From the NCBI GenBank assembly GCA_913046155.1, contig CAJWRY010000032.1, forward strand, positions 1-12,484: DNA of 12,484 nt. Reading direction: 5' to 3'. Origin of the DNA: an uncultured Candidatus Nemicrothrix sp. (GTDB lineage Bacteria > Actinomycetota > Acidimicrobiia > Acidimicrobiales > UBA8592). Position numbers and translations under genes: made by a program. The notes beneath the pieces are model-generated. The model was given only the letters and a program-made list of their open reading frames with translations, was not told the DNA's origin and made no database searches. Shown here one piece after another: positions 6,437 through 12,176 of the stretch; positions within the stretch are counted from its first letter, which is position 1, and the number at the start of each line of letters is the position of its first letter.

Positions 6437-7075
6437 CTAGATAGCGCAACTCAGCCCAGTCCCACCCAATCCGCAATAACCATTTGGGTTTTTACCTAAA
6501 TACTGTTGGTGATAATCCTCAGCGAAATAAAATATTGGCGCCATCACAATCTCCGTAGTTATCTCCCCAAAACCTTCCTGAGACAAAGCTGATTGGTAAA
6601 TGAGCATAGACTCCTCAGCATCGCTAAATTGTTCCTCAGAGAAGCAATAAATCCCGCTACGGTACTGTGTTCCAACATCATTACCCTGCCTCATACCTTG
6701 AGTTGGGTTATGGTTCTCCCAAAAGACTTTCAGTAGGGATCTGTAATCTACTACTTCAGAGTCGAAAGCGACCCTCACAACTTCATTATGACCAGTCATT
6801 CCAGAGCAAACTTCCTCGTACAGAGGATGAGGAGTGAACCCACCGGCATAACCAACCGAAGTAGTCACCACTCCCTCTAAATCCCAAAATTTTCTCTCTG
6901 CCCCCCAAAAGCAACCCATCCCGAACATCGCATACACCAAATTGTTTCCATTTGGTGCAATCTGAGAAGACCCTAATATGTAATGGTTATCTGTTATTTG
7001 CATTTCTGAGGCTCTACCAGGCAGAGCCATTTCCTCGCTTGGCATTTGTGGCAAGAACATATCTCTATTTCTCAT
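6437..7075 (-). CDS. msrA: Peptide methionine sulfoxide reductase MsrA
   Basis: MsrA reduces the S epimer of methionine sulfoxide, free or in proteins, with thioredoxin as reductant, repairing oxidised proteins in the cytosol. The 212-aa product carries GCFWG with catalytic Cys55, the conserved GHNEVV (Glu98), NHNPTQGMRQGNDVGTQYRS and a C-terminal NGYCGLGGTGLSC with two candidate recycling cysteines (Cys201, Cys210), as in E. coli MsrA (Cys198, Cys206), with one extra residue between them. The N-terminal ~50-residue extension including ALPGR is also of the E. coli (long) type. The ATG at 7075 has a good AAGGAAAG ribosome binding site 5 nt upstream and starts 14 nt after the MaoC-type gene stop, so it is the last gene of the coaA-maoC-msrA set. 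Confidence 0.96.
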   Translation of the reverse strand: MRNRDMFLPQMPSEEMALPGRASEMQITDNHYILGSSQIAPNGNNLVYAMFGMGCFWGAERKFWDLEGVVTTSVGYAGGFTPHPLYEEVCSGMTGHNEVVRVAFDSEVVDYRSLLKVFWENHNPTQGMRQGNDVGTQYRSGIYCFSEEQFSDAEESMLIYQSALSQEGFGEITTEIVMAPIFYFAEDYHQQYLGKNPNGYCGLGGTGLSCAI

Positions 7076-7089
7076 AAATCTTTCCTTCG

Positions 7090-7944
7090 CTACCGGGTAT
7101 GAAGAATTCCGTTGTCAAGCACAACTCTATCTCCAGCCATCGTCCGGAACTTAAAATTATCTCCATCCTCCCAAACGTGAACCTCGAGCGTCTCACCAGG
7201 TATGACAGGGGAACTGAAACGCCCGTCCATACTCTTGAAATTATCAGGATTTCCATCACAGGCTAGGTGAACGAGAGCTCTGCCAGTAAAGCCGTATGTG
7301 CAAAGTCCGTGCAAAATAGGTTTAGGGAAACCACCCAAAGCTGCGAAAGATGGATCAGAGTGAAGAGGGTTACGGTCTCCATTAAGCCTATAAAGAAGAG
7401 CTTGATCATTTCTGGTTTCATAATTAACGATGCTGTCTGCGTTCCGATCAGGAAATACGACTTTGTCTACAGGTCCTCTGTCGCCACCCCAGCCACCTTC
7501 ACCACGAAAAAATAACTTACTGATGTTAGTGAAAACTGGAAGGCCATCAGATGTATCAAGAGCGGTGGTTTCCAGAATTACCAAAGCGGCTTTCTCTTTA
7601 TCATAAATATTAGAAATTTTACTGGTTGAGGAGATAGTGGCTTGCGTTGGAAGTGGTTTATGGAGGATGACTCCCTGTTCTCCGTGGACCATTTTTGAGT
7701 AGTTGACATCACCTAAATGCGCAAGAGGACCTCTTCCCCCAGTTCCACCCAAAACAACACACATAGTTGGTAGAGCTTTTTGTTGAACATCTTTTGTATT
7801 CTCTGTTGTAAATTCTAATTCAAATCCTGTTGGGTCAGTTGCTCCAGCTCCAACACCCAAACTGTAGAGTAAGCAATCTTTCGAATCCCATGAACTTTCA
7901 TGCGGTTCAGATTCCATGCCAATAGCGTCTAAATTTATACCCAT
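7090..7944 (-). CDS. MaoC-type (R)-specific enoyl-CoA hydratase
   Basis: Predicted 284-aa hydratase 2 of the double-hotdog type, resembling the hydratase part of peroxisomal multifunctional enzyme 2 and actinobacterial MaoC/PaaZ-family enzymes of fatty-acid or sterol side-chain breakdown. It would add water to a trans-2-enoyl-CoA to give the (R)-3-hydroxyacyl-CoA. The N-terminal half (~1-150) is a degenerate hotdog; the C-terminal half contains the hydratase 2 motif YRLNGDRNPLHSDPSFA with catalytic Asp190 and His195, then KPILHGLCTYG. The length is close to that of two-hotdog homologues. The ATG at 7944 is preceded by a near-ideal AAAGGAG (minus strand 7956-7950) 5 nt upstream. It lies 51 nt after coaA and 14 nt before msrA. 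An inverted repeat stands in the coaA-maoC gap. Chain length of the substrate cannot be told from sequence. Confidence 0.9.
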   Translation of the reverse strand: MGINLDAIGMESEPHESSWDSKDCLLYSLGVGAGATDPTGFELEFTTENTKDVQQKALPTMCVVLGGTGGRGPLAHLGDVNYSKMVHGEQGVILHKPLPTQATISSTSKISNIYDKEKAALVILETTALDTSDGLPVFTNISKLFFRGEGGWGGDRGPVDKVVFPDRNADSIVNYETRNDQALLYRLNGDRNPLHSDPSFAALGGFPKPILHGLCTYGFTGRALVHLACDGNPDNFKSMDGRFSSPVIPGETLEVHVWEDGDNFKFRTMAGDRVVLDNGILHTR

Positions 7945-7961
7945 TTCAACTCCTTTGAATG

Positions 7962-7986
7962 TTAAGACTACTGCATGCAGTCTTAA
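7962..7986. repeat. Nested inverted repeat between coaA and the hydratase gene
   Basis: TTAAGACT (7962-7969) and AGTCTTAA (7979-7986) form perfect 8-bp arms with a 9-nt loop. Overlapping them, ACTGCATGCAGT (7970-7981) is itself a perfect 12-bp palindrome. The element lies in the 51-nt gap, 6 nt upstream of the Shine-Dalgarno of the hydratase gene. No T-run follows on the minus strand, so an operator or an RNA stem affecting translation is more likely than an intrinsic terminator. Confidence 0.5.
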
Positions 7987-7995
7987 GTCGTCACT

Positions 7996-8883
7996 TTAGC
8001 GAGACAGCCAAGATAACGGAACTTGCAATGACGAAACTAAATGACCGTGGCCTTTCTTGATTATTAAGTCAGCGTATTTTTTTGACGGATAAATGTAGCT
8101 ATCCAGGTTGGGCTTATTCACTGATTTCCAGATCTCTGAAGCAAGTTCTTTTCGTTCCTCCATATTCAGGTTTTTAAATTGCGAAAAGAAAGACTTGGTA
8201 TTGTCCTCAGCCAAAGTGCAGTACCTAAGAAATCTATCTTCATACCATTGGGTTATTTCGCTTTCATCTGCGTCTATGAAAATTGAAAAATCAAGAAAAT
8301 CTCGAATTGACTGATCCTCACCTTTTCTTTCTGGGGGGTTTTGAAGAATGTTAACTCCTTCAATAATGATCAGATCTGTTACTTCAAAATGGGAAGTGCC
8401 TTCAATGTCATAAGTTTCGTGCGAATAGATTGGGATTATTGAATTAGGTTTCCCCTCTCTAATTCCCGACAGGAATTTGATAATAGCTGCGTGATCAAAA
8501 CTCTCAGGGAAACCTTTGCGATGTAGAATTTGATCCTTTTGTAATTGCAGATTAGGAAACAGAAAATTATCAGTTGAGATGACCTGACCCGAAAGATTTA
8601 TGGGAGGACTGGTAACTAGTTTCTTTATGATGTTTGAAATTGTTGATTTGCCGACTGATACGCTCCCCGCAATACCAATCAATAGAGGTTGCACGGTTCC
8701 GGTTTTCGCATTCAATGAATGCTCATAGTGACTTAACAATCTTTGAACAATTGGAGCATAGATTTCATTAATCTCCTCTTGCGTGAAGTTTGAGTCAGCA
8801 ATGCCCTTAACTCCTTGGATTCCCCAACTAATAGTTTCTTCAAGCCACTTTTCTCGATTTAGCAATTGTGTATCTTTAGTCAT
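7996..8883 (-). CDS. coaA: Type I pantothenate kinase CoaA
   Basis: CoaA phosphorylates pantothenate with ATP, the committed step of coenzyme A synthesis. The 295-aa product has the Walker A motif GSVSVGKST (73-81, Lys79), STDNF with catalytic Asp105 (Asp127 in E. coli), KGFPESFD, PIYSHETYD (Tyr153, His155), IIEGVNIL, WYEDRFL with Arg217 and VNKPNL with Asn256. Ungapped spacing from Asp105 to His155 (50 residues) and from Arg217 to Asn256 equals that of the E. coli enzyme, so the pantothenate-binding residues are retained. The position equivalent to E. coli Arg106, five residues after the P-loop lysine, is Asn84; that Arg contributes to CoA feedback inhibition. The ATG at 8883 is preceded by GAGG about 8-9 nt upstream. 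It is the first gene of a minus-strand set with the hydratase and msrA, and is divergent from the alcohol dehydrogenase gene. Confidence 0.94.
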   Translation of the reverse strand: MTKDTQLLNREKWLEETISWGIQGVKGIADSNFTQEEINEIYAPIVQRLLSHYEHSLNAKTGTVQPLLIGIAGSVSVGKSTISNIIKKLVTSPPINLSGQVISTDNFLFPNLQLQKDQILHRKGFPESFDHAAIIKFLSGIREGKPNSIIPIYSHETYDIEGTSHFEVTDLIIIEGVNILQNPPERKGEDQSIRDFLDFSIFIDADESEITQWYEDRFLRYCTLAEDNTKSFFSQFKNLNMEERKELASEIWKSVNKPNLDSYIYPSKKYADLIIKKGHGHLVSSLQVPLSWLSR

Positions 8884-8907
8884 CTAAGTGACCTCGTATT
8901 GTTTGCC

Positions 8908-8927
8908 GCGCATTACTTGTTATGCGC
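8908..8927. repeat. Short inverted repeat upstream of coaA
   Basis: GCGCAT (8908-8913) and ATGCGC (8922-8927) are perfect 6-bp arms separated by 8 nt, within the 130-nt gap between divergent coaA and the alcohol dehydrogenase gene and about 25 nt before the coaA start. The spacing suits a dimeric regulator, but arms this short can arise by chance. Confidence 0.25.
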
Positions 8928-8951
8928 CTTCTAAGATCTATTAATTATGTC

Positions 8952-8979
8952 TTGCCAAAACAAATTTAGAGTCTATATT
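8952..8979 (+). promoter_or_regulatory. Predicted sigma-70-type promoter of the alcohol dehydrogenase gene
   Basis: TTGCCA (8952-8957) and TATATT (8974-8979) are separated by 16 nt, each matching the housekeeping consensus at 5 of 6 positions. Initiation near 8986 would give a leader of about 28 nt containing the purine-rich TAGGAGAGAG. This is the strongest -35/-10 pair in the window. Confidence 0.5.
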
Positions 8980-9013
8980 TCAATATTCTTCCTATAGGAG
9001 AGAGAATAGATGG

Positions 9014-9949
9014 ATGAAAGCAATACGTGTCTCAGATCAATTTGTAGAGCTATGTGACGTGCCGGAGCCTAAAGGGGAGGGCGTTCTCGTTAACGTGGAA
9101 GCGGTCGGTATTTGTGGATCAGATCTTCACTTAATTGATTCAAATATGATGAATGTAATTCCCGGTCATGAGATTTCTGGCATTACGTCAAGCGGACATC
9201 CTGTAGCCGTCGAACCAATGCTGTCATGTGGTGCCTGTAAGCATTGTGATGAAGGTTCACAACCTCATTGTGATAGTGCTTTGCCTAACACTATGGGTAT
9301 CGGGATTGATGGGGGGATGGCGGAGAAGATTCTTGTACCTGAACGATTTCTCACTCCATTACCAAATGGTATTGATGTGCGGGACGCCTTTTTGATTGAG
9401 CCACTGGCAGTGGCAGTCAGGAGTTTATTGCGAGTGGGTTCAAACTCAATCAAGAGGATTGTTATCGTTGGCGGTGGAACAATAGGGCTATGTTGCGTTG
9501 CAGTAGCTAAATACTTTGGCGCAGAAGTTGAACTTCATGCTCGTCACCAACACCAAATTGATGCAGGGCATCGATTAGGGACACAGTCCCTGCGACCTGA
9601 ATTAGCACCGGTAGTGATTGAAGCGGCTGGAACTGAAAGTGCTTTAGCAACTGCTGTGAACTTAGCTGCGAAAGGGGGCTTAGTCGGAATCCCCTCTACC
9701 TATTGGAATCCAACAGAGTTACCTGGCATGAGTATGGGAATGAAAGAAGTCTCGTTGGTTCCATCCATCACATACGGGAATACCCTGGGGCAACGTGATT
9801 TTGAATTGGCTGCAAAAATTCTTGCTTCGACCCCTGAATTACCAAGGGCATTAATCACCCATAGATTCCCAATCGATGCAGCTGCTGATGCTTTTGAAAC
9901 TGCTAGATCCCGTCAAAAAGGTGTAATAAAAGTTGCGGTGGATGTCTAG
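9014..9949 (+). CDS. Zinc-dependent medium-chain alcohol dehydrogenase, short form
   Basis: Predicted NAD(P)-dependent alcohol or polyol dehydrogenase of the MDR superfamily. The catalytic-zinc residues are Cys34 (GICGSDLH), His52-Glu53 (GHE) and Glu129 (IEPLAVAV); four cysteines at 72, 75, 78 and 86 form the structural zinc lobe. The Rossmann motif is VGGGTIGL (glycines 153, 155, 158). The end of the second strand reads VELHARH, with no acidic residue, so NADP(H) rather than NAD(H) is possible. At 311 aa the protein is shorter than the usual ~340-350: between the LG after the second Rossmann helix (about 188-189) and VIEAAG (201-206) only about a dozen residues remain, where relatives have some 30 or more. 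The ATG at 9014 is in frame; an ATG at 9010 is not. AGGAGAGAG upstream serves as ribosome binding site. Substrate unknown. Confidence 0.87.
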   Translation: MKAIRVSDQFVELCDVPEPKGEGVLVNVEAVGICGSDLHLIDSNMMNVIPGHEISGITSSGHPVAVEPMLSCGACKHCDEGSQPHCDSALPNTMGIGIDGGMAEKILVPERFLTPLPNGIDVRDAFLIEPLAVAVRSLLRVGSNSIKRIVIVGGGTIGLCCVAVAKYFGAEVELHARHQHQIDAGHRLGTQSLRPELAPVVIEAAGTESALATAVNLAAKGGLVGIPSTYWNPTELPGMSMGMKEVSLVPSITYGNTLGQRDFELAAKILASTPELPRALITHRFPIDAAADAFETARSRQKGVIKVAVDV

Positions 9950-10041
9950 AAAGGGGACAACTTCTATTATCTGTAATAATGATATGGGGATCGTAACTAT
10001 TCATAAAGAAGATCATGACAAAATAGTAAAACCCGCATAGA

Positions 10042-10071
10042 TTGACAATGTGAGTAGAGGCAACCTAAAGG
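10042..10071 (+). promoter_or_regulatory. Predicted promoter of the WhiB gene
   Basis: A perfect TTGACA (10042-10047) is followed after 18 nt by TAAAGG (10066-10071), a weak -10. The ATG at 10079 comes 7 nt later. The overlapping AAAGGG (10067-10072) could instead serve as Shine-Dalgarno, so whether the mRNA is leaderless is unclear. Nothing else is seen in the 129-nt gap after the alcohol dehydrogenase gene. Confidence 0.4.
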
Positions 10072-10078
10072 GTATGCA

Positions 10079-10387
10079 ATGACAGCAATTGAAGTCCAAG
10101 CACCCAGCACCAGACCTTGGTGGATGGAGAATGCGGGATGTCAAGGAAAGTCGCAACTATTCTTTCCTCCTCCAGGCGAAAGGCCGGCTGCTAGAGAACG
10201 ACGTGAGAATCGTGCTCGAAAAGTTTGCTTTGAGTGCGAAGTTCTTGCTGACTGCCAAACCTATGCACGTCAGCAAAGAGAACTTGGCTTCTGGGGCGGA
10301 GAATCAGAGATAGAGCGTGCTGAAGCTGGATTTGCACCCACAACCCCCGTAATAGGCTTAAGAAGGCACAGAACAGCCGCAAGTTAA
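10079..10387 (+). CDS. WhiB-family iron-sulfur transcriptional regulator
   Basis: Predicted 102-aa WhiB-like (Wbl) protein. Four cysteines at 21, 50, 53 and 59 (C-x28-C-x2-C-x5-C) would bind a [4Fe-4S] cluster, and GFWGG (70-74) is the family's beta-turn that contacts the primary sigma factor. The Trp pair before the first cysteine (PWWMENAGC) and the basic C-terminal tail (GLRRHR), likely DNA-binding, are also typical. Wbl proteins are found in Actinobacteria and their phages and act with sigma factor region 4 in redox and nitric-oxide responses, division and metabolism. Which Wbl class this is cannot be fixed by reading alone. AAAGGG lies 6 nt before the ATG. It stands alone, 53 nt before a hydrolase gene with its own promoter-like element. 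Confidence 0.95.
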   Translation: MTAIEVQAPSTRPWWMENAGCQGKSQLFFPPPGERPAARERRENRARKVCFECEVLADCQTYARQQRELGFWGGESEIERAEAGFAPTTPVIGLRRHRTAAS

Positions 10388-10428
10388 AGCCCCATAACTA
10401 ATACCATATTAGAAACCAGTATTACCGC

Positions 10429-10434
10429 TAGGCT
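10429..10434 (+). promoter_or_regulatory. Possible -10 element of the alpha/beta hydrolase gene
   Basis: TAGGCT is followed by exactly 6 nt and the ATG at 10441. No Shine-Dalgarno sequence precedes that ATG, so a leaderless transcript beginning at the A of ATG is likely. No good -35 was found 16-18 nt upstream. Confidence 0.4.
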
Positions 10435-10440
10435 ACCAAC

Positions 10441-11298
10441 ATGAACGAACACGTCGGTCCAGCAACTAGCATTCACGGTTCAAGTGATGAGGTTCTCATC
10501 TCCGCCCATGATTATGGCGGAGGAGGCCCATCGATTGTTTTCTGCCATGCGACTGGATTCCATGGGCGATACTGGGATCCAATCTGTAAACAACTCTGCA
10601 ATAATTTCCATTGTGTCTCTCTAGATTTTCGGGGTCATGGTAATAGTTCTATGCCGTTAGGCACCTCCATGAGTTGGGTCGGAATGGCCGAGGATCTCTT
10701 ATGTGTTATCGACCAACTCAATCTTGACCCAGCACTCGCTGTGGGTCACAGCATGGGGGCAAGTAGCATACTTCTTGCTGAACAAATTCGACCTTCAACT
10801 TTTAAAGCTGCATGGTTATTCGAGCCTATAGTTATTTCTCCAACGACTTTTACTGAAAAGAACTCAAAGGGTGGGTCTCTTGCAGCTTCAGCAAGGAAAA
10901 GAAAAGAGATATTTGCATCGCGCGAAGAAGCATACGAACGGTACGCCTCAAGACCACCATTTTCCGCAGTAGATTCAGATGCATTATGGGCGTACGTCAA
11001 TTATGGATTTAGTGACCACGATGACGGCGTGGTTCTCAAATGCAGAGGCGAAATTGAGGCCCAAGTATTTGAAAGCTCTGTGACTACTATCTACGAAAAT
11101 TTAGCATCAGTGGAGACCTCAGTAACCGTGGCTGCAGGGGGAGATAAAGAAGGACCAGCACAAATAGCACCCATAGTTGCTGACGAATTACCTAATGGCC
11201 GATTCCGCTCCTTTGCGGAATACACTCATTTCGCCCCAATGGAGGATCCAAATTTCATTGCTGCAGAAATACGCAATGAACTAATGGGAACTCTTTAG
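10441..11298 (+). CDS. Alpha/beta hydrolase with serine nucleophile
   Basis: Predicted 285-aa cytosolic hydrolase. HATGFHGRYWDP (36-47) forms the oxyanion region, LDFRGHGNSS (61-70) the conserved strand-turn, GHSMG (102-106) the nucleophile elbow with Ser104, and THFAPMEDP holds the catalytic His263. The acid is either Asp235 (AAGGDKEGP) after the sixth core strand or Glu128 (LFEPI). A cap of ~100 residues between about 130 and 225 is rich in charged residues. The serine nucleophile indicates ester, lactone, thioester or C-C bond hydrolysis rather than epoxide opening, in contrast to the hydrolase at 620. Substrate unknown. The following thioesterase gene starts 24 nt after the stop; the pair may be co-transcribed, though each start has a -10-like hexamer before it. 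Confidence 0.88.
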   Translation: MNEHVGPATSIHGSSDEVLISAHDYGGGGPSIVFCHATGFHGRYWDPICKQLCNNFHCVSLDFRGHGNSSMPLGTSMSWVGMAEDLLCVIDQLNLDPALAVGHSMGASSILLAEQIRPSTFKAAWLFEPIVISPTTFTEKNSKGGSLAASARKRKEIFASREEAYERYASRPPFSAVDSDALWAYVNYGFSDHDDGVVLKCRGEIEAQVFESSVTTIYENLASVETSVTVAAGGDKEGPAQIAPIVADELPNGRFRSFAEYTHFAPMEDPNFIAAEIRNELMGTL

Positions 11299-11310
11299 GA
11301 AATTCTAAGG

Positions 11311-11316
11311 TATCGT
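11311..11316 (+). promoter_or_regulatory. Possible -10 element of the thioesterase gene
   Basis: TATCGT is followed by exactly 6 nt and the ATG at 11323, the same geometry as before the upstream hydrolase and the ACAD10-like kinase genes. There is no Shine-Dalgarno sequence next to this ATG. An internal, leaderless promoter would let this gene be expressed apart from the hydrolase gene. Confidence 0.35.
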
Positions 11317-11322
11317 CAAAAC

Positions 11323-12168
11323 ATGGACGCAAGAACATGGTTAGGTTTAGAACCGTCACATAACCCACATCGTTGGCACCTACCAGTCTCTAAAGGTATC
11401 TCTACTGGCCATCGAGCGATGTTTGGTGGTAGCGGTCTTGGAGCAGCAATAGCGGCCATGGAGGGTACAAGCGACCGACCCGTTGTTTGGGCGACAGCAC
11501 AATACCTCCTGTTCGCTAAAGTTGGGACCGTCGTAGATTTTGACGTCACTCTTGCAGTTCATGGCAAAAAGACAACACAAGCTCGAGCTGTTGGACATGT
11601 CGGCGGAACAGAAATCATTACGGTCAACGCTGCTTTAGGTACTCGCTCATACCCTGAGGAGAGAACTTATTGTCTTCCCCCAGAAGTTCAAAAGCCAGAA
11701 GCATGCCCAATAAGAGAACGATTTTCAAATGTTAATGATTCGCTTGACTCGCGAATCGAACAAAGATGGGCCTTGCCACTTGGAGCTAAAGAACCAACTG
11801 AAATTGAACCGGGCAGAATAGCAGTTTGGAGTCGAATGCCAGAGCTCTTGGAACCATCAGCAGCTACATTTGCTGTATTGGGTGATTATGTACCTATGGG
11901 TATCAGCTTCATACAACAGGGAAAAGCAGGATCAACAAGCCTTGATAACACTTTGAGAGTAATTGATCTGGTTCCCAGTGACTGGTACTTACTTGACATT
12001 AGAGTCGATGCGATAGCTAGCGGGTTTGGGCATGGTGTTATCCATATTTGGTCAGAAGACGGAACTCTGTGTGCGATCGGAAGTCAATCTTGCATTGTGC
12101 GAAGCAGAGAACCTGGCTCTCACTCTCCTCCAAAACGTCTTGTTGAGTCACCTAATACATCTGAATAA
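11323..12168 (+). CDS. TesB-like double-hotdog acyl-CoA thioesterase
   Basis: Predicted 281-aa acyl-CoA thioesterase of the acyl-CoA thioesterase II family, hydrolysing acyl-CoA to free fatty acid and CoA. The N-terminal hotdog (~20-110) contains GGSGLGAAIAAME and the signature VVWATAQYLLFAKVGTVVDFDV; the C-terminal hotdog (~160-260) has SLDNTLR and DAIASGFGHGVIHIWSEDG, ending with GSQSCIVR. By comparison with the Asp-Thr-Gln triad of E. coli TesB (204/228/278), the likely residues are Asp188 (LGDYVP), Ser206 and Gln255; the Thr-to-Ser change is conservative and the assignment is tentative. Length is usual for TesB. The last ~20 residues are polar and probably disordered. It ends 8 nt from the end of the convergent short-chain dehydrogenase gene. 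Likely substrates are medium- to long-chain or branched acyl-CoAs (family knowledge). Confidence 0.87.
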   Translation: MDARTWLGLEPSHNPHRWHLPVSKGISTGHRAMFGGSGLGAAIAAMEGTSDRPVVWATAQYLLFAKVGTVVDFDVTLAVHGKKTTQARAVGHVGGTEIITVNAALGTRSYPEERTYCLPPEVQKPEACPIRERFSNVNDSLDSRIEQRWALPLGAKEPTEIEPGRIAVWSRMPELLEPSAATFAVLGDYVPMGISFIQQGKAGSTSLDNTLRVIDLVPSDWYLLDIRVDAIASGFGHGVIHIWSEDGTLCAIGSQSCIVRSREPGSHSPPKRLVESPNTSE

Positions 12169-12176
12169 GTTGATGG

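Noticed and set aside
9950..10078. Small RNA or riboswitch in the gap before the WhiB gene
   Set aside because: No stable stem or known riboswitch core was seen; only a promoter-like TTGACA is supported.
10089..10313. Second open frame overlapping the WhiB gene
   Set aside because: It is a +1 shadow of the WhiB coding sequence; the four-cysteine motif fixes the correct frame.
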